Source of the DNA: Desulfobacteraceae bacterium
GTDB taxonomy: Bacteria; Desulfobacterota; Desulfobacteria; Desulfobacterales; Desulfobacteraceae
Direction of reading: 5' to 3'
Length of the DNA: 52,045 nucleotides
Assembly (NCBI GenBank): GCA_024227235.1
Contig: JAAEKY010000020.1
Coordinates: 1 to 52,045, forward strand
Part shown: positions 25,886 to 36,035 of the stretch, piece by piece
Numbering within the stretch: position 1 is the stretch's first letter
Layout of the letters: each line of letters begins with the position of its first letter
Notes under the pieces: generated by a model
Seen by the model: the letters and a program-made list of their open reading frames with translations, nothing else
Databases searched by the model: none
What the model was told of the DNA's origin: nothing
Position numbers and translations under genes: made by a program

Positions 25886-28408
25886 CTAAGTCATACAACA
25901 TTTTTTATATTTTTTGCCACTACCGCAGGGACACGGGTCATTTCTTTTTATTTTTTTTGAAGAACGTGTCACAGGCTGTTTTAAACTTGACCCATCTGAA
26001 TGGGAAAAAGTAAGACTGTCCTGTTCTTTTTTCTTCATTTCATCTACCTGGGATGAAGCCGATATCTGGATTTTAAATAAAATTTCAACAATTTCTTCTT
26101 TTACCCGTTCCATTAATCCCTGGAACATGTCAAACCCTTCTTTTCTATAGATCCGTAAAGGATCCTGTTGTGCATATCCACGGAGTCCAATACCCTCTTT
26201 TAAATGATCCATGGATAATAGATGTTCTTTCCATCTTGTATCAACTGTTTGAAGAATAAGATGACGTTCTATTTCCCGCATAATCTCTTCTCCAATAGAT
26301 ACTTCTCTTTGATTATATATTCCTTTTACATTTTCAAAAAGTGATTCAGATAGCTTCTGGCTATCATAATTTTTATCTAAAGCAGTTTTGAGGTCAGGGC
26401 TAAAATTAAACACTTGTTTGACACGATTCTTTAAGTCTTCCAGCTCCCATTGTTTTATTGGCGTCTTTTCAATAGCAAATTCATCTACAATGTCATAGAC
26501 CTTGTCTTCAATCATTTCGATAACAACAGATTTTAAATCGCTGTTTAGCAACGCTTTGCGTCTTTGCTTATAAATGACCTCCCTTTGCTGATTCATGACA
26601 TCATCATATTCAAGCAGATGCTTTCTAATCTCAAAGTTATGGCCCTCAACTTTTGATTGGGCGTTTTCTATGGCTTTGCTGATAAACGAATGCTCAATAT
26701 GTTCACCTTCTTCAATTCCAAGCCTATCCATAACAGCATGGATTCTGTCACCACCAAAAATTCTTAAAAGATCATCTTCAAGAGACAAATAAAACCGTGA
26801 AGTCCCCTGATCCCCTTGCCTGCCGGAACGGCCGCGAAGCTGGTTGTCAATCCGTCTGGATTCATGACGGGACGTCCCTAAAATATGAAGCCCTCCAAGC
26901 TCTTTAACTCCTTCACCAAGAACAATATCCGTACCACGGCCCGCCATATTGGTAGAAATGGTAACGGCTCCTCGTTGTCCGGCATTGGCAACTATTTCTG
27001 CTTCAGCTTTATGATGTTTTGCATTTAATACATTATGCTTAACACCTTTTTTCTTGAGTTTTTTACTCATATCCTCTGAAACATCAATGGAAATGGTGCC
27101 TACGAGAACGGGCTGGCCTTTTCTGGAAAGTCTTATGATCTCTTTAATGGCCGCATTATATTTTTCTTTTTTAGTTTTGTATATCAAGTCTGGATAGTCT
27201 TCTCGAATCATATTCATATGAGTCGGTATAACAAGGACATCAAGGTTATATATTTTTTTAAACTCAGGTGCCTCTGTCTCAGCGGTACCGGTCATACCAG
27301 ACAGTTTGTTGTACATTCTGAAGTAATTTTGGAAGGTAATTGATGCAAGCGTTTGATTTTCATTCTCAATTTTGACATTTTCTTTTGCTTCAAGTGCCTG
27401 GTGAAGTCCCTCACTATAACGCCTACCCGTCATCAGGCGTCCTGTAAATTCATCTACAATAACGACTTGATTGTTTTTGACAATATAATCTGTATCTCGT
27501 TTAAAAATGGTATGCGCTTTTAATGCCTGATTCAAATGATGAAGGATTTCAATATTTGCAGGATCATACAGGTTATCAACTTTTAAAAGGCTTTCACCCT
27601 TAGCAATGCCATCTTCAGTTAAAGAGACGCTTTTGGATTCTTCATCAAGGGTATAATCTTTTTCTTTTTTAAAAGCAGGGATAATTGTATTTACCTGGAC
27701 ATAAAAATGAGTGGATTTTTCAGCTGGGCCGGAAATAATTAATGGTGTTCTGGCTTCATCAATAAGAATACTGTCAACCTCATCCACAATTGCAAAATTT
27801 AGGTCTTTTTGTGCAAGGGATTCTTGGTCAAATTTCATGTTATCTCTTAAATAATCAAATCCAAATTCATTGTTTGTGCCGTAGGTGATGTCTGAACTAT
27901 AGGCCTGTTTCCTTTCTTGATCATTAATGTCATGTAGAATAGCCCCAACACTTAATCCTAAGAAATTGTAGATTTTGGCCATCCATTCGGCATCTCTTTT
28001 GGCCAGGTAATCATTTACTGTAACAATATGAACCCCTTTTCCGGACAAAGCATTTAGATAGGCAGGCAAGGTGGACATTAATGTCTTTCCTTCACCTGTT
28101 TTCATTTCAGCTATGCATCCTTGGTGAAGCGCAATACCACCAATTAGCTGGACATCAAAATGACGCATGCCAAGAACTCTTACAGAGGCTTCTCTTACAA
28201 GTGCAAAGGCAGAAGGTAGGAGATCATCCAGTGATTCCCCTTTTTCAACTCTTTCTTTGAATTCAATTGTTTTTTGAGACACCTGTTCATCAGACAATTC
28301 CTGCATTTGAGGCTCAAGATCATTTATTTTTTCAACAATGGGTTGGAGTTGTTTTAAGATCCTGTCATTGGCAGACCCAAAGATTTTAGTAAAAATATTG
28401 AATACCAT
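25886..28408 (-). CDS. secA: preprotein translocase ATPase SecA
   Basis: 840 residues. [11 protein letters not shown] is Walker [18 protein letters not shown] is the DEAD-box Walker B, and [16 protein letters not shown] is in the second motor domain. The helical scaffold follows, and the tail carries the zinc SEC-C motif [13 protein letters not shown], which binds SecB or lipids. It powers export through SecYEG. It is placed between the M23 peptidase and the clpS-clpA-aat genes and may lead their transcript. The 283-bp gap upstream, between it and the M23 gene, holds only AT-rich DNA. Confidence 0.97.
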   Translation of the reverse strand: MVFNIFTKIFGSANDRILKQLQPIVEKINDLEPQMQELSDEQVSQKTIEFKERVEKGESLDDLLPSAFALVREASVRVLGMRHFDVQLIGGIALHQGCIAEMKTGEGKTLMSTLPAYLNALSGKGVHIVTVNDYLAKRDAEWMAKIYNFLGLSVGAILHDINDQERKQAYSSDITYGTNNEFGFDYLRDNMKFDQESLAQKDLNFAIVDEVDSILIDEARTPLIISGPAEKSTHFYVQVNTIIPAFKKEKDYTLDEESKSVSLTEDGIAKGESLLKVDNLYDPANIEILHHLNQALKAHTIFKRDTDYIVKNNQVVIVDEFTGRLMTGRRYSEGLHQALEAKENVKIENENQTLASITFQNYFRMYNKLSGMTGTAETEAPEFKKIYNLDVLVIPTHMNMIREDYPDLIYKTKKEKYNAAIKEIIRLSRKGQPVLVGTISIDVSEDMSKKLKKKGVKHNVLNAKHHKAEAEIVANAGQRGAVTISTNMAGRGTDIVLGEGVKELGGLHILGTSRHESRRIDNQLRGRSGRQGDQGTSRFYLSLEDDLLRIFGGDRIHAVMDRLGIEEGEHIEHSFISKAIENAQSKVEGHNFEIRKHLLEYDDVMNQQREVIYKQRRKALLNSDLKSVVIEMIEDKVYDIVDEFAIEKTPIKQWELEDLKNRVKQVFNFSPDLKTALDKNYDSQKLSESLFENVKGIYNQREVSIGEEIMREIERHLILQTVDTRWKEHLLSMDHLKEGIGLRGYAQQDPLRIYRKEGFDMFQGLMERVKEEIVEILFKIQISASSQVDEMKKKEQDSLTFSHSDGSSLKQPVTRSSKKIKRNDPCPCGSGKKYKKCCMT

Positions 28409-28691
28409 GTATAGTTTACCTATTCGTTAAAATATAAACGTTTAAAGTTCAAATGAAACATATAAGCATTAATTGGGTAAATTAAAACAAAAAATTCAAA
28501 AAATTTTATATTTGATAAAAAAAACAAAATAAAAAAGGTTGTTTTTGGGGTCATTTTAAAAATAAGATTTTGGGTCAAGTTCAAAGAGGGTAAAAAATTT
28601 AACCAGAGGAATATATAAAATATTTTGAAGTTTTAATTTTTTACCGGACACAGAAATTGCAGTAAAAGATATTTTTGAAGTGACTTCTATT

Positions 28692-29621
28692 TTAATTTAA
28701 GATGTATTTTAAAGGATTTACAGGTGTTCCATTAATTCTGACTTCATAATGGACATGAGGGCCCGTACTTCTTCCAGTATTGCCAAGAAGAGCAATAACA
28801 TCTCCTCGCTTGACTTCCTGTCCAGGCTTGACCAAAACTTTTTTTAAATGCCCGAATTTGGTGATGCGGCCATGGCCATGGTCAATTATAACTAAATTAC
28901 CAATATACATTTTTCTGGCTGCATATGAGATCCTGCCATTCGCTGTTGCAATAATTTCTGTGCCTATCCTATTGGAAATATCAAGTCCTGAATGAAATTC
29001 TCTTCGCCCGGTAAAAGGAGATTTTCGATAGCCAAACGGAGATGTGATCCACCCACCGGCAATCGGCTTTATAGAAGGGGTAGACGCTAAAAGGTTTCTT
29101 TTCTTCTCAAGCAGTTTTATCAGATTTTCAAAATCAAGCGCCTGCTTTTTTGCGGCAAGGTTTGTCTGATTTACCTGTTCATGCATTTCTCTCATCAGAT
29201 TGTTATGCTTTTGTTCTAAGGGGATCTCTTGATCAAGTTCATCTTCGGGGATAGCACCGATCCCAATTAATCCACTTGAATTGCTCGTCTGCTTGATATC
29301 TGCAATAAGTCTAACTTTATCTTCAAATTTTAACAGATTATCAACTTGCTTTTTTAAGACTTCTATTTCACCGGCAAAACTCTGGATTTGAGCTCTCTGG
29401 CCTTTAATTTCATTTTTTTGTGTGGTGATGGTTTGGTTTAAAAAATTATTATTAAATGAGATATTTTTGAGTTGAAAATAGTCATATCCAATAAAGGATG
29501 CCCCGGCGAATACAAAAAAAACAATGAGCATTATAACGCCTAATGCAGCTTTGTGGATAGAAAATTCTCTGATGTCAGAAGTCGTACCAGAATGAAACCA
29601 AATTTTAATTCTTTTTCTCAT
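28692..29621 (-). CDS. M23-family peptidoglycan peptidase with membrane anchor and coiled coil
   Basis: 309 residues. One membrane helix at about residues 25-45, a coiled coil at about 55-195, and a LytM/M23 domain at about 210-305. Zinc ligands are visible in EFHSGLDIS (HxxxD) and GPHVHYEVR (HxH). Such proteins cut peptidoglycan crosslinks or, when some ligands are lost, activate amidases; here all ligands are present. AGAAGGA precedes the ATG at 29621. An in-frame ATG at 29663 would add 14 residues without a ribosome site. It is read in the same direction as argC, which ends 49 bases upstream. Confidence 0.9.
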   Translation of the reverse strand: MRKRIKIWFHSGTTSDIREFSIHKAALGVIMLIVFFVFAGASFIGYDYFQLKNISFNNNFLNQTITTQKNEIKGQRAQIQSFAGEIEVLKKQVDNLLKFEDKVRLIADIKQTSNSSGLIGIGAIPEDELDQEIPLEQKHNNLMREMHEQVNQTNLAAKKQALDFENLIKLLEKKRNLLASTPSIKPIAGGWITSPFGYRKSPFTGRREFHSGLDISNRIGTEIIATANGRISYAARKMYIGNLVIIDHGHGRITKFGHLKKVLVKPGQEVKRGDVIALLGNTGRSTGPHVHYEVRINGTPVNPLKYILN

Positions 29622-29669
29622 TATATCCTTCTTAGTTAGATATTTTTTATATGTCAAGTACAATATTCA

Positions 29670-30707
29670 TTATAAAGGCGTCTGAACGTAATCTAATCCT
29701 GTCTCATCATCTAAATTAAACATGATATTCATGTTTTGAACCGCCTGGCCGGCAGCCCCTTTTAATAAGTTGTCAATGGCTGAAATAATAATGATTTGAC
29801 CGGTCTGTTCATCAAAGTGAAAACCAATATCACAGCAGTTTGTTCCTTTAACATGTGAAATTGCAGGGTACATGTCCTTACTCAGTACTTTTATGAAAGT
29901 TTCGTCACCATAATAGGAATTATATAGTTCTCTGATTTTATTTTCACTTGCTGTATTTTTTGCCTGAACATAAATGGTAGACAGCATGCCCCTAGTCAAA
30001 GGCAAAAGGTGTGGAACAAAAGTGATAGATACGCTTTGTTGTGAATGAAAACTCAAGATTTCATTTATTTCCGGCGTATGTCTGTGGCTCCCTACTTTAT
30101 ATGGCGTAAATGATTCATTGACTTCGCAATAATGAGTGGAAAGCGATAAAGACCGTCCAGCACCGCTTACACCTGACTTTGAATCTGATATGATTTTATC
30201 TTCTTCAATGAACCCTTCTTTTAAGAGGGGGATTAAAGGTAATAAAATACTTGTTGGATAGCAGCCGGGGTTGCCGACAAGGCGTGATCCCTTAATCTGG
30301 TCTCTATATATTTCACAAAGTCCATAAACACTTTCTTTTAAAAGATGTTTAGACGTATGCTCCTGATAAGCAGATTCGTAGGCTGCAGCATTTGAAAATC
30401 TATAATCAGCAGATAAATCTATCACCTTGATACCATGCTCAAGTAGCTTTGGTACATGACTCATTGATATTTTATGCGGTAATGCTAAAAATATGACATC
30501 TATTTTTTTTGAGAGAGCCTCAATATCCAAGTCTTCACAAATTAAGTTCTCAAATCCTCTCATGGAGGGGAAAACATCTGTCAATGATTTGCCTTTGTAG
30601 CTGTTTGAAGTAACAGCACATAATTTAGCCTTTGGATGATTTGAAATCAGTTTGACCAGTTCAACGCCTGTATAACCTGATGCGCCTGCAATGCCTATGT
30701 TAATCAT
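29670..30707 (-). CDS. argC: N-acetyl-gamma-glutamyl-phosphate reductase
   Basis: 345 residues. GIAGASGYTGVELVKL is the NADP-binding motif, VGNPGCYPT contains the catalytic Cys, and SHRHTPEI holds the catalytic His. It reduces N-acetylglutamyl-5-phosphate to the semialdehyde in arginine synthesis. No other arg gene is in the window, so the pathway is dispersed. The start at the Rossmann motif is unambiguous. Confidence 0.95.
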   Translation of the reverse strand: MINIGIAGASGYTGVELVKLISNHPKAKLCAVTSNSYKGKSLTDVFPSMRGFENLICEDLDIEALSKKIDVIFLALPHKISMSHVPKLLEHGIKVIDLSADYRFSNAAAYESAYQEHTSKHLLKESVYGLCEIYRDQIKGSRLVGNPGCYPTSILLPLIPLLKEGFIEEDKIISDSKSGVSGAGRSLSLSTHYCEVNESFTPYKVGSHRHTPEINEILSFHSQQSVSITFVPHLLPLTRGMLSTIYVQAKNTASENKIRELYNSYYGDETFIKVLSKDMYPAISHVKGTNCCDIGFHFDEQTGQIIIISAIDNLLKGAAGQAVQNMNIMFNLDDETGLDYVQTPL

Positions 30708-30801
30708 AAAAGTTCCTAATGTTTGAAATTTTTAACAAGCTGTTTGCTTTAGCAGATAGACATGTTCTTTTCAAGTGTCCTTTTTTAAAAGCCTTCTTTT
30801 T

Positions 30802-31257
30802 TTATCGGACGAAGTCTACCAAAGTATGAGCCTCTCCTTGCAGTTCTTCATTAATAATATTTGATATCACTTCCCAGTTCCCTTTTGCAAGACCGGCACC
30901 AATTTTTGGATAGCCGATCCTCTGATGAGTAAAATCAGTTTTAATATGCGCAAATATTTTTTGTATAGCGCCATAGTCAACCAATTGACCGAAACCTGAA
31001 AAATCATACTGAGTATAGGCGTTAATAACTGTGAAATTATTGCCATTTCGTTTTATGTGTGCCAGGGAATATGTGCCCAGTTTTTTTTTATCGCCCATCC
31101 TAGTATTCAGATCAGCTTGATACGCTTCGGGAAAATTTTCTCTTATCATTTTTGCTATACCCGCTCCCATGGTGCAAAAACAGTTACACCCATGGATAAC
31201 GATATCAAACCGTCCCGTTAGTGCCAATTGAATCAAATCTCCTTTTAAAACATTCAT
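30802..31257 (-). CDS. macro-domain protein (ADP-ribose-derivative binding)
   Basis: 151 residues consisting of one macro domain. NVLKGDLIQLA starts the fold, IHGCNCFCTMGAGIAKMI is the ADP-ribose-binding loop, and IGYPKIGAGLAKGNW is the second loop. Macro domains bind or hydrolyse ADP-ribose, its esters or O-acetyl-ADP-ribose. The form with CNCF and PKIGAGL resembles the Poa1/ALC1-like or ADP-ribose-1''-phosphate group, but the substrate is not certain. ATG 31257 is chosen because GGAGG lies 11 bases before it; a GTG at 31275 overlaps that ribosome site. Confidence 0.83.
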   Translation of the reverse strand: MNVLKGDLIQLALTGRFDIVIHGCNCFCTMGAGIAKMIRENFPEAYQADLNTRMGDKKKLGTYSLAHIKRNGNNFTVINAYTQYDFSGFGQLVDYGAIQKIFAHIKTDFTHQRIGYPKIGAGLAKGNWEVISNIINEELQGEAHTLVDFVR

Positions 31258-31451
31258 TGCTGAAAAATCCTCCACTTAATTCTATTTTATGCAAAAAATG
31301 TTCCTTAATGCAATTTTATTTTTTTTAGATTATTAAAAGTGGGTTCCTGAGCCATTAAAGAAACTATTATCGGTCAAATAGTTTATTCGTAAGGCTTTAA
31401 TTATAAGTTAGACGTCAAAAATAGATACATTCATGTCAAAAAAATATACGC

Positions 31452-31492
31452 TAATTAAATATCATCATTTTTAAGTTGATGATATTTAATTA
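31452..31492. repeat. perfect 16-bp AT-rich hairpin
   Basis: TAATTAAATATCATCA (31452-31467) is exactly complementary to 31477-31492, with a nine-base loop. It lies in the 350-bp gap between the aapP stop and the macro gene. No T-run follows on either strand, so it is not a clear terminator; an operator or hairpin remnant is equally possible. The gap also holds the repeat at 31545. Confidence 0.55.
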
Positions 31493-31544
31493 AAACTGGT
31501 GACTATTAAATTGTTTGAATTTGTAACCAATAGAAGGGGGGTGT

Positions 31545-31577
31545 ACTCCAATGGAGCAAACATCTGTGGGGTTCCAT
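31545..31577. repeat. copy 2 of a dispersed hairpin repeat
   Basis: Matches the sequence at 22557-22589 in 27 of 33 positions and shares AAACATCTGTGGGG. The pairing arms here are ACTCCA and TGGGGT, one base off perfect. It lies just downstream of the aapP stop on the minus strand. Confidence 0.5.
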
Positions 31578-31608
31578 ATCTAAAGTAGATAGGAAGCCAG
31601 TGTACTCG

Positions 31609-32382
31609 TCAAAATAAAATTTGACTTAGAAACAGCTTAGTTCTCTCATTTTGCGGGTTATCGAAAAATTCTTCAGGGTCGTTTTCTTCAATAATCTGTC
31701 CTTCATCCATAAAAAGAACCCTATGGGCAACACTTTTTGCAAATCCCATTTCATGGGTGACAACAATCATCGTCATGCCATCTTGCGCCAGGCTTATCAT
31801 AACATCAAGAACCTCTTTTACCATTTCTGGATCAAGTGCTGAAGTAGCCTCATCAAAAAGCATGATATTGGGTTTCATGCAAAGACTTCGGGCAATAGCC
31901 ACTCTTTGCTGCTGGCCCCCTGATAATTGGCCCGGAAATTTTGCGGCCTGCTCAGCAATTTGAACTTTTTCAAGATAATACATGGCAGTTTCTTCAGCTT
32001 CTTTTTTAGGTACTTTTCTTACCCAGATAGGGCCAATAGTTAGATTTTCAAGAATTGTAAGGTGGGGGAATAAATTGAAATGCTGAAAAACCATACCCAC
32101 TTCTGATCTTACTTTTTCAATATTTTTAAGGTCTTTGGTAAGTTCAATGCCATCAACGATTATTTGACCTTTCTGGTGTTCTTCAAGCCTGTTTATGCAT
32201 CTTATAAGTGTTGATTTCCCAGACCCGGATGGGCCGCAAACAACAATCCGTTCCTTTTTTTTAACATTGAGGTTAATATTATTTAACACATGGAAATCAC
32301 CATACCATTTATGCATGTTGATAATTTCAATCACTGTATTTTCAGTTGAAATATCAACTTTATTTGTTTTTTCTTCAATCAT
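31609..32382 (-). CDS. aapP: general L-amino-acid ABC transporter ATPase
   Basis: 257 residues. Walker [25 protein letters not shown] signature, Walker [15 protein letters not shown] and the H-loop VVTHEMG are all intact, typical of polar amino-acid importers (GlnQ/AapP). It drives uptake with AapQ and AapM. It is the last gene of aapJ-aapQ-aapM-aapP, 39 bases after aapM. Confidence 0.93.
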   Translation of the reverse strand: MIEEKTNKVDISTENTVIEIINMHKWYGDFHVLNNINLNVKKKERIVVCGPSGSGKSTLIRCINRLEEHQKGQIIVDGIELTKDLKNIEKVRSEVGMVFQHFNLFPHLTILENLTIGPIWVRKVPKKEAEETAMYYLEKVQIAEQAAKFPGQLSGGQQQRVAIARSLCMKPNIMLFDEATSALDPEMVKEVLDVMISLAQDGMTMIVVTHEMGFAKSVAHRVLFMDEGQIIEENDPEEFFDNPQNERTKLFLSQILF

Positions 32383-32421
32383 AAATAATCGCTTTATAAA
32401 AAAAAGTGTTAATAATAATTA

Positions 32422-33513
32422 TTACAGACCTGTATCCAGTTCTTTTTCCAGCTTCCTGCTGTAATTGGACATAAAAAAGCAGCACACAAAATAAATCAAG
32501 GCAATAAAGATATAGGCTTCTGCTGAAAATCCCATCCATTTAGGATCTGATAAGGTTGACTGTGTCGTCTTTAATAAATCATACAGCCCGATAATAACAA
32601 CCAGTGATGTGTCTTTAAACGCCGAGATCAATACACTGACAGACGGGGGAATAACAATCTTTAATGCCTGGGGTAGAATAATCAGTCTCATCGTTTGTGA
32701 ATAATTTAATCCAATGGCATCAGCTGCTTCAAATTGTCCTTTATTCATTCCTTGCAGCCCACCTCTTACAACTTCAGCAATATATGCTGCTGTAAATAAA
32801 ATAATAGCTATCTGAGCTCTTAAGATACCATTTATAGACACACCTTCAGGCAAAAAAAGCGGGAAAACGACTGATGACATAAATAACAAACTAATTAATG
32901 GAACACCACGTATAAGTTCAATATAAAAGATACAAAAGGTTTTAATAACCGGCATTTTTGATTGTCGTCCAAGAGCCAGTAAGATACCTATCGGGTAAGC
33001 TGAAGTTAAGCCAAATACTGATAAGAGAAGTGTAAGGATGATGCCACCCCACTTTTCAATGTCAACAGGCGCAAGCCCAAAGATCCCCCCTTTTAATAAT
33101 ACTCCCATGAGAACCAGGGAAATGATCCAGGCATATCCAAGAAATGCATTCCAGTAATTTCTATTTCGACTGATAACGAGTAATGATACCAGTATGGCTA
33201 TAGCGGTAATAGGGCGCCACAAAATATCCTGGGGATAAAATCCAAAAAGAATGACTTTATAATTGCTCGTGATGATAGACCAGCACGCACCAGTTGCTTC
33301 TTTACAGTTGGCATCCGGATGCCAGCAGGCATCGAGAAATGCCCATTTCAAAAAAGGAATTATTGAAAACCAGAACAGACTGACGATGATAATAGTTAAA
33401 AAAGTGTTTAAAGGGGTACTGAATAAATTTTCCCTTATCCATCCTATAATACCAACACTTGCAATAGGTGGTTTAATAACTTTTTTATTTCCTGTTTTTG
33501 TTTTTAATTCCAT
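32422..33513 (-). CDS. aapM: general L-amino-acid ABC transporter permease AapM
   Basis: 363 residues with an N-terminal extension of several membrane spans followed by the HisM/GlnP-type permease core. The coupling loop reads EAADAIGLNYSQTMRLIILPQAL, contacting the ATPase. Its large loop (CWHPDANCKEATGACW) between early spans is usual for AapM. Permease partner of AapQ; the gene starts 20 bases after the aapQ stop. Confidence 0.92.
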   Translation of the reverse strand: MELKTKTGNKKVIKPPIASVGIIGWIRENLFSTPLNTFLTIIIVSLFWFSIIPFLKWAFLDACWHPDANCKEATGACWSIITSNYKVILFGFYPQDILWRPITAIAILVSLLVISRNRNYWNAFLGYAWIISLVLMGVLLKGGIFGLAPVDIEKWGGIILTLLLSVFGLTSAYPIGILLALGRQSKMPVIKTFCIFYIELIRGVPLISLLFMSSVVFPLFLPEGVSINGILRAQIAIILFTAAYIAEVVRGGLQGMNKGQFEAADAIGLNYSQTMRLIILPQALKIVIPPSVSVLISAFKDTSLVVIIGLYDLLKTTQSTLSDPKWMGFSAEAYIFIALIYFVCCFFMSNYSRKLEKELDTGL

Positions 33514-33533
33514 AAAACCTTATTGGGCCTTCA

Positions 33534-34718
33534 TCACCTTTCAACTAAAGCCATTTTTTTATTGTACCAATTCATAAATGCAGAGGTTGATAAACTAAAG
33601 ATAAGATAAACAATCATAATTAACAATACACCCTCAATTGCCTGACCTGTTTGATTGATAGCAGTTCCAGCAACGGATACAAAATCGGGATACCCAATTG
33701 CCACAGCAAGAGAACTGTTTTTTGTTAAATTAAGCATCTGACTGGTTAAAGGTGGAATAATAACTCTTAATGCTTGTGGCAAAATGATGAGGTTTAAAAC
33801 ATTTGCGGGCTTCAAACCGATCGCCATTGCAGCTTCAGTTTGACCTTTTGATACAGACTGAATTCCTGCTCTGACAACTTCAGCAACAAATGCAGCAGTG
33901 TATAAAACAAGTCCCAATAAAAGGGCGGTAAATTCAGGGCTGATGGCTAACCCGCCTGTAAAGTTGAATCCTTTTAATTCAGGGATATTCATTTCAGTCG
34001 GAGCGCCACCAAACAACCAGCTAACAAAAGGCAATCCAATAACCAAAATGATAGAAACTTTAAAAACTGGAAAAGCCTGACCTGTTAAATCCTGTCTTTT
34101 TTTTGCCCATTTTTTTAGAAAGAATATAATAATAATAGCGATAACAAAAGCAATGGCCATATATTTGTAAGCAGGATGACTTGCCGGAATGCCAAAAATA
34201 AGACCTCGATTACATAAAAATAAACCTTCAAATGGAGTTAACGCCTGTCTTGGTGACGGCAGCATTTCATAAAAAAAGGCATACCAGAAAAAAAGTTGCA
34301 ATAGAACGGGTATATCCTGGAACAGTTCAATATACCCTGATGCACATTTATTGATGAGCCAGTTTTTTGATAATCGGGCAACTCCAATAAAAGTCCCTAA
34401 AATAATCGTTAAGATAATACCAATAAATGATACCAGCAGGGTATTTAAAAAGCCAACTGTTAGAGCTCTTGAATATCTATCCGCGGCAGAGTAATCAATT
34501 AAGGATTCTCCTATTTCAAAAGAAGCTTCCTGTTGCAGAAAGCCAAATCCAGTTGCAATGGATTGTTTTTCCAGATTGGCCATTGTATTGGAAATTAAGT
34601 ACCAAGCGACAAAAGCAAATAAGCAGGCGGCACCTACCTGATAAATTATGGACCGTTTGTCAGGATCATACCAGAACGATATGGTATCTGAATTATTACT
34701 TATATTAAGGTTATTCAT
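33534..34718 (-). CDS. aapQ: general L-amino-acid ABC transporter permease AapQ
   Basis: 394 residues, multiple membrane spans, with the coupling loop TEAAMAIGLKPANVLNLIILPQAL near residue 300. AapQ is longer than simple GlnP permeases because of a spans-and-loop insertion, as seen here. A strong hairpin (34745-34778) separates it from aapJ. Confidence 0.92.
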   Translation of the reverse strand: MNNLNISNNSDTISFWYDPDKRSIIYQVGAACLFAFVAWYLISNTMANLEKQSIATGFGFLQQEASFEIGESLIDYSAADRYSRALTVGFLNTLLVSFIGIILTIILGTFIGVARLSKNWLINKCASGYIELFQDIPVLLQLFFWYAFFYEMLPSPRQALTPFEGLFLCNRGLIFGIPASHPAYKYMAIAFVIAIIIIFFLKKWAKKRQDLTGQAFPVFKVSIILVIGLPFVSWLFGGAPTEMNIPELKGFNFTGGLAISPEFTALLLGLVLYTAAFVAEVVRAGIQSVSKGQTEAAMAIGLKPANVLNLIILPQALRVIIPPLTSQMLNLTKNSSLAVAIGYPDFVSVAGTAINQTGQAIEGVLLIMIVYLIFSLSTSAFMNWYNKKMALVER

Positions 34719-34744
34719 AATCTTTTTCCAAGTTCTTATATGGC

Positions 34745-34778
34745 CCCATCTGGTGCAATCTTTATTGCACCAGATGGG
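34745..34778 (-). promoter_or_regulatory. intercistronic hairpin between aapJ and aapQ
   Basis: CCCATCTGGTGCAAT (34745-34759) pairs perfectly with 34764-34778 around a four-base loop. There is no T-run, so it is more likely a partial attenuator or an RNA-stabilising stem that keeps aapJ mRNA abundant relative to the permease genes, as is common after binding-protein genes. Confidence 0.75.
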
Positions 34779-34793
34779 ATGAAAAGCTATGAA

Positions 34794-35807
34794 TTATTTG
34801 AATGGAGGAGAATACATCAGACCACCGTCAGTCCATTGAGCATTAAGTCCTCTTTCGATTCCAAGTGAAGTATTAACACCTACATTTCTTTCAAAAACTT
34901 CACCGTAGTTACCTACCATTTTAACGATATTGTACGCAAAATTTTCATCAAGTCCCAATGCTTTTCCAATACCGGGTGTGACCCCTAAAAATCTCATGAT
35001 TTTTGGGTTTTTACTTTTCAACATTTCATCAACATTTTTGGAAGTAATACCAAGATATTCAGCATTGATTAAAGCAAGAACAGAGAAATTAACAATATCT
35101 TTCCATTTGTTATCACCATGTCTAACTGCAGGAGCTAAAGGTTCTTCAGAAATGATTTCAGGAAGGATCATGTAATCAGCAGGGTTTGGAGCCACGGCGC
35201 GTGTTCCAGCAAGTTGAGACGCATCAGACGTCAAGCAATCACAACGACCTGCAAAAAAAGCCTTGGCAAGCTCAGCAGTATTTTCAATAACAACTGGATT
35301 CATTTTCATCCCGTTTGTTCTAAAATAATCGGCAACATTCTGTTCAGTTGTTGTTCCGGGAAGAACGCATACAGTTGCACCGTCAAGTTCTTTTGCGCTT
35401 TTTACCCCCAATTTTTTAGGAATAAGAAACCCTTGACCGTCATAGTAATTTACCACAGCAAAATCAAGGCCGTATGATGTATCGCGGCTTAAGGTCTGAG
35501 TGCAGTTCCTGAAAAGCATATCGATTTCGCCTGACTGCAAAGCGGTAAATCTTGTTTTAGCTGTCAAAGGGGTGAATTTTAGTTTGTCAGGATTACCAAA
35601 AACAGCCACTGAAACTGCTCTGGCGCAATCTACATCAAGGCCTCTCCAAACCCCTTTGTCATCTGCCATCCCAAACCCAAAAAGACTCCCATTGACACCC
35701 GCCTGGATAAATCCTTTGGCTTTAACATCTTCAAGTGTTCCAGCCACAGCAAACGTTGCCATTGCAAGAACAGTAACACATATAGCCAATACTTTTAATA
35801 ACTTCAT
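34794..35807 (-). CDS. aapJ: general L-amino-acid ABC transporter substrate-binding protein
   Basis: 337 residues with a signal peptide (MKLLKVLAICVTVLAMATF, probable cleavage after AVA). The mature part is a two-lobe amino-acid-binding protein of the AapJ/BztA group. Features are VKAKGFIQAGVN, GLDVDCARAVSVAVFG, FTALQSGEIDMLFRNCTQT and the closing VNTSLGIERGLNAQWTDGGLMY. It binds a range of L-amino acids in the periplasm and feeds AapQMP. It is the first gene of the operon, with a candidate promoter at 35902-35929 and a hairpin after its stop. Confidence 0.94.
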   Translation of the reverse strand: MKLLKVLAICVTVLAMATFAVAGTLEDVKAKGFIQAGVNGSLFGFGMADDKGVWRGLDVDCARAVSVAVFGNPDKLKFTPLTAKTRFTALQSGEIDMLFRNCTQTLSRDTSYGLDFAVVNYYDGQGFLIPKKLGVKSAKELDGATVCVLPGTTTEQNVADYFRTNGMKMNPVVIENTAELAKAFFAGRCDCLTSDASQLAGTRAVAPNPADYMILPEIISEEPLAPAVRHGDNKWKDIVNFSVLALINAEYLGITSKNVDEMLKSKNPKIMRFLGVTPGIGKALGLDENFAYNIVKMVGNYGEVFERNVGVNTSLGIERGLNAQWTDGGLMYSPPFK

Positions 35808-35901
35808 AGATACTCCCCTTTATTCATTGAGATTAATTTAGAATAATTCGGTTTCGAACTATTCACGAATTTGTATATTTATTTTTTTTGGATCTTTGAA
35901 A

Positions 35902-35929
35902 CTATTAGCATATTAGCAATATTTATCAA
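35902..35929 (-). promoter_or_regulatory. candidate promoter of the aap operon
   Basis: On the minus strand TTGATA (35924-35929), a 16-base spacer and TAATAG (35902-35907), about 95 bases before aapJ. The spacer is one base short of ideal and the surroundings are AT-rich, so other start points are possible. Confidence 0.35.
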
Positions 35930-36035
35930 GAATTATATTAGGAAATTTATTATTTTATAATTTGATCATGGTAAAAGAAATGTAATTAGAAAAAAATAAT
36001 ATTGATTTTTTACAATTTAAGTTTATATCCACACA

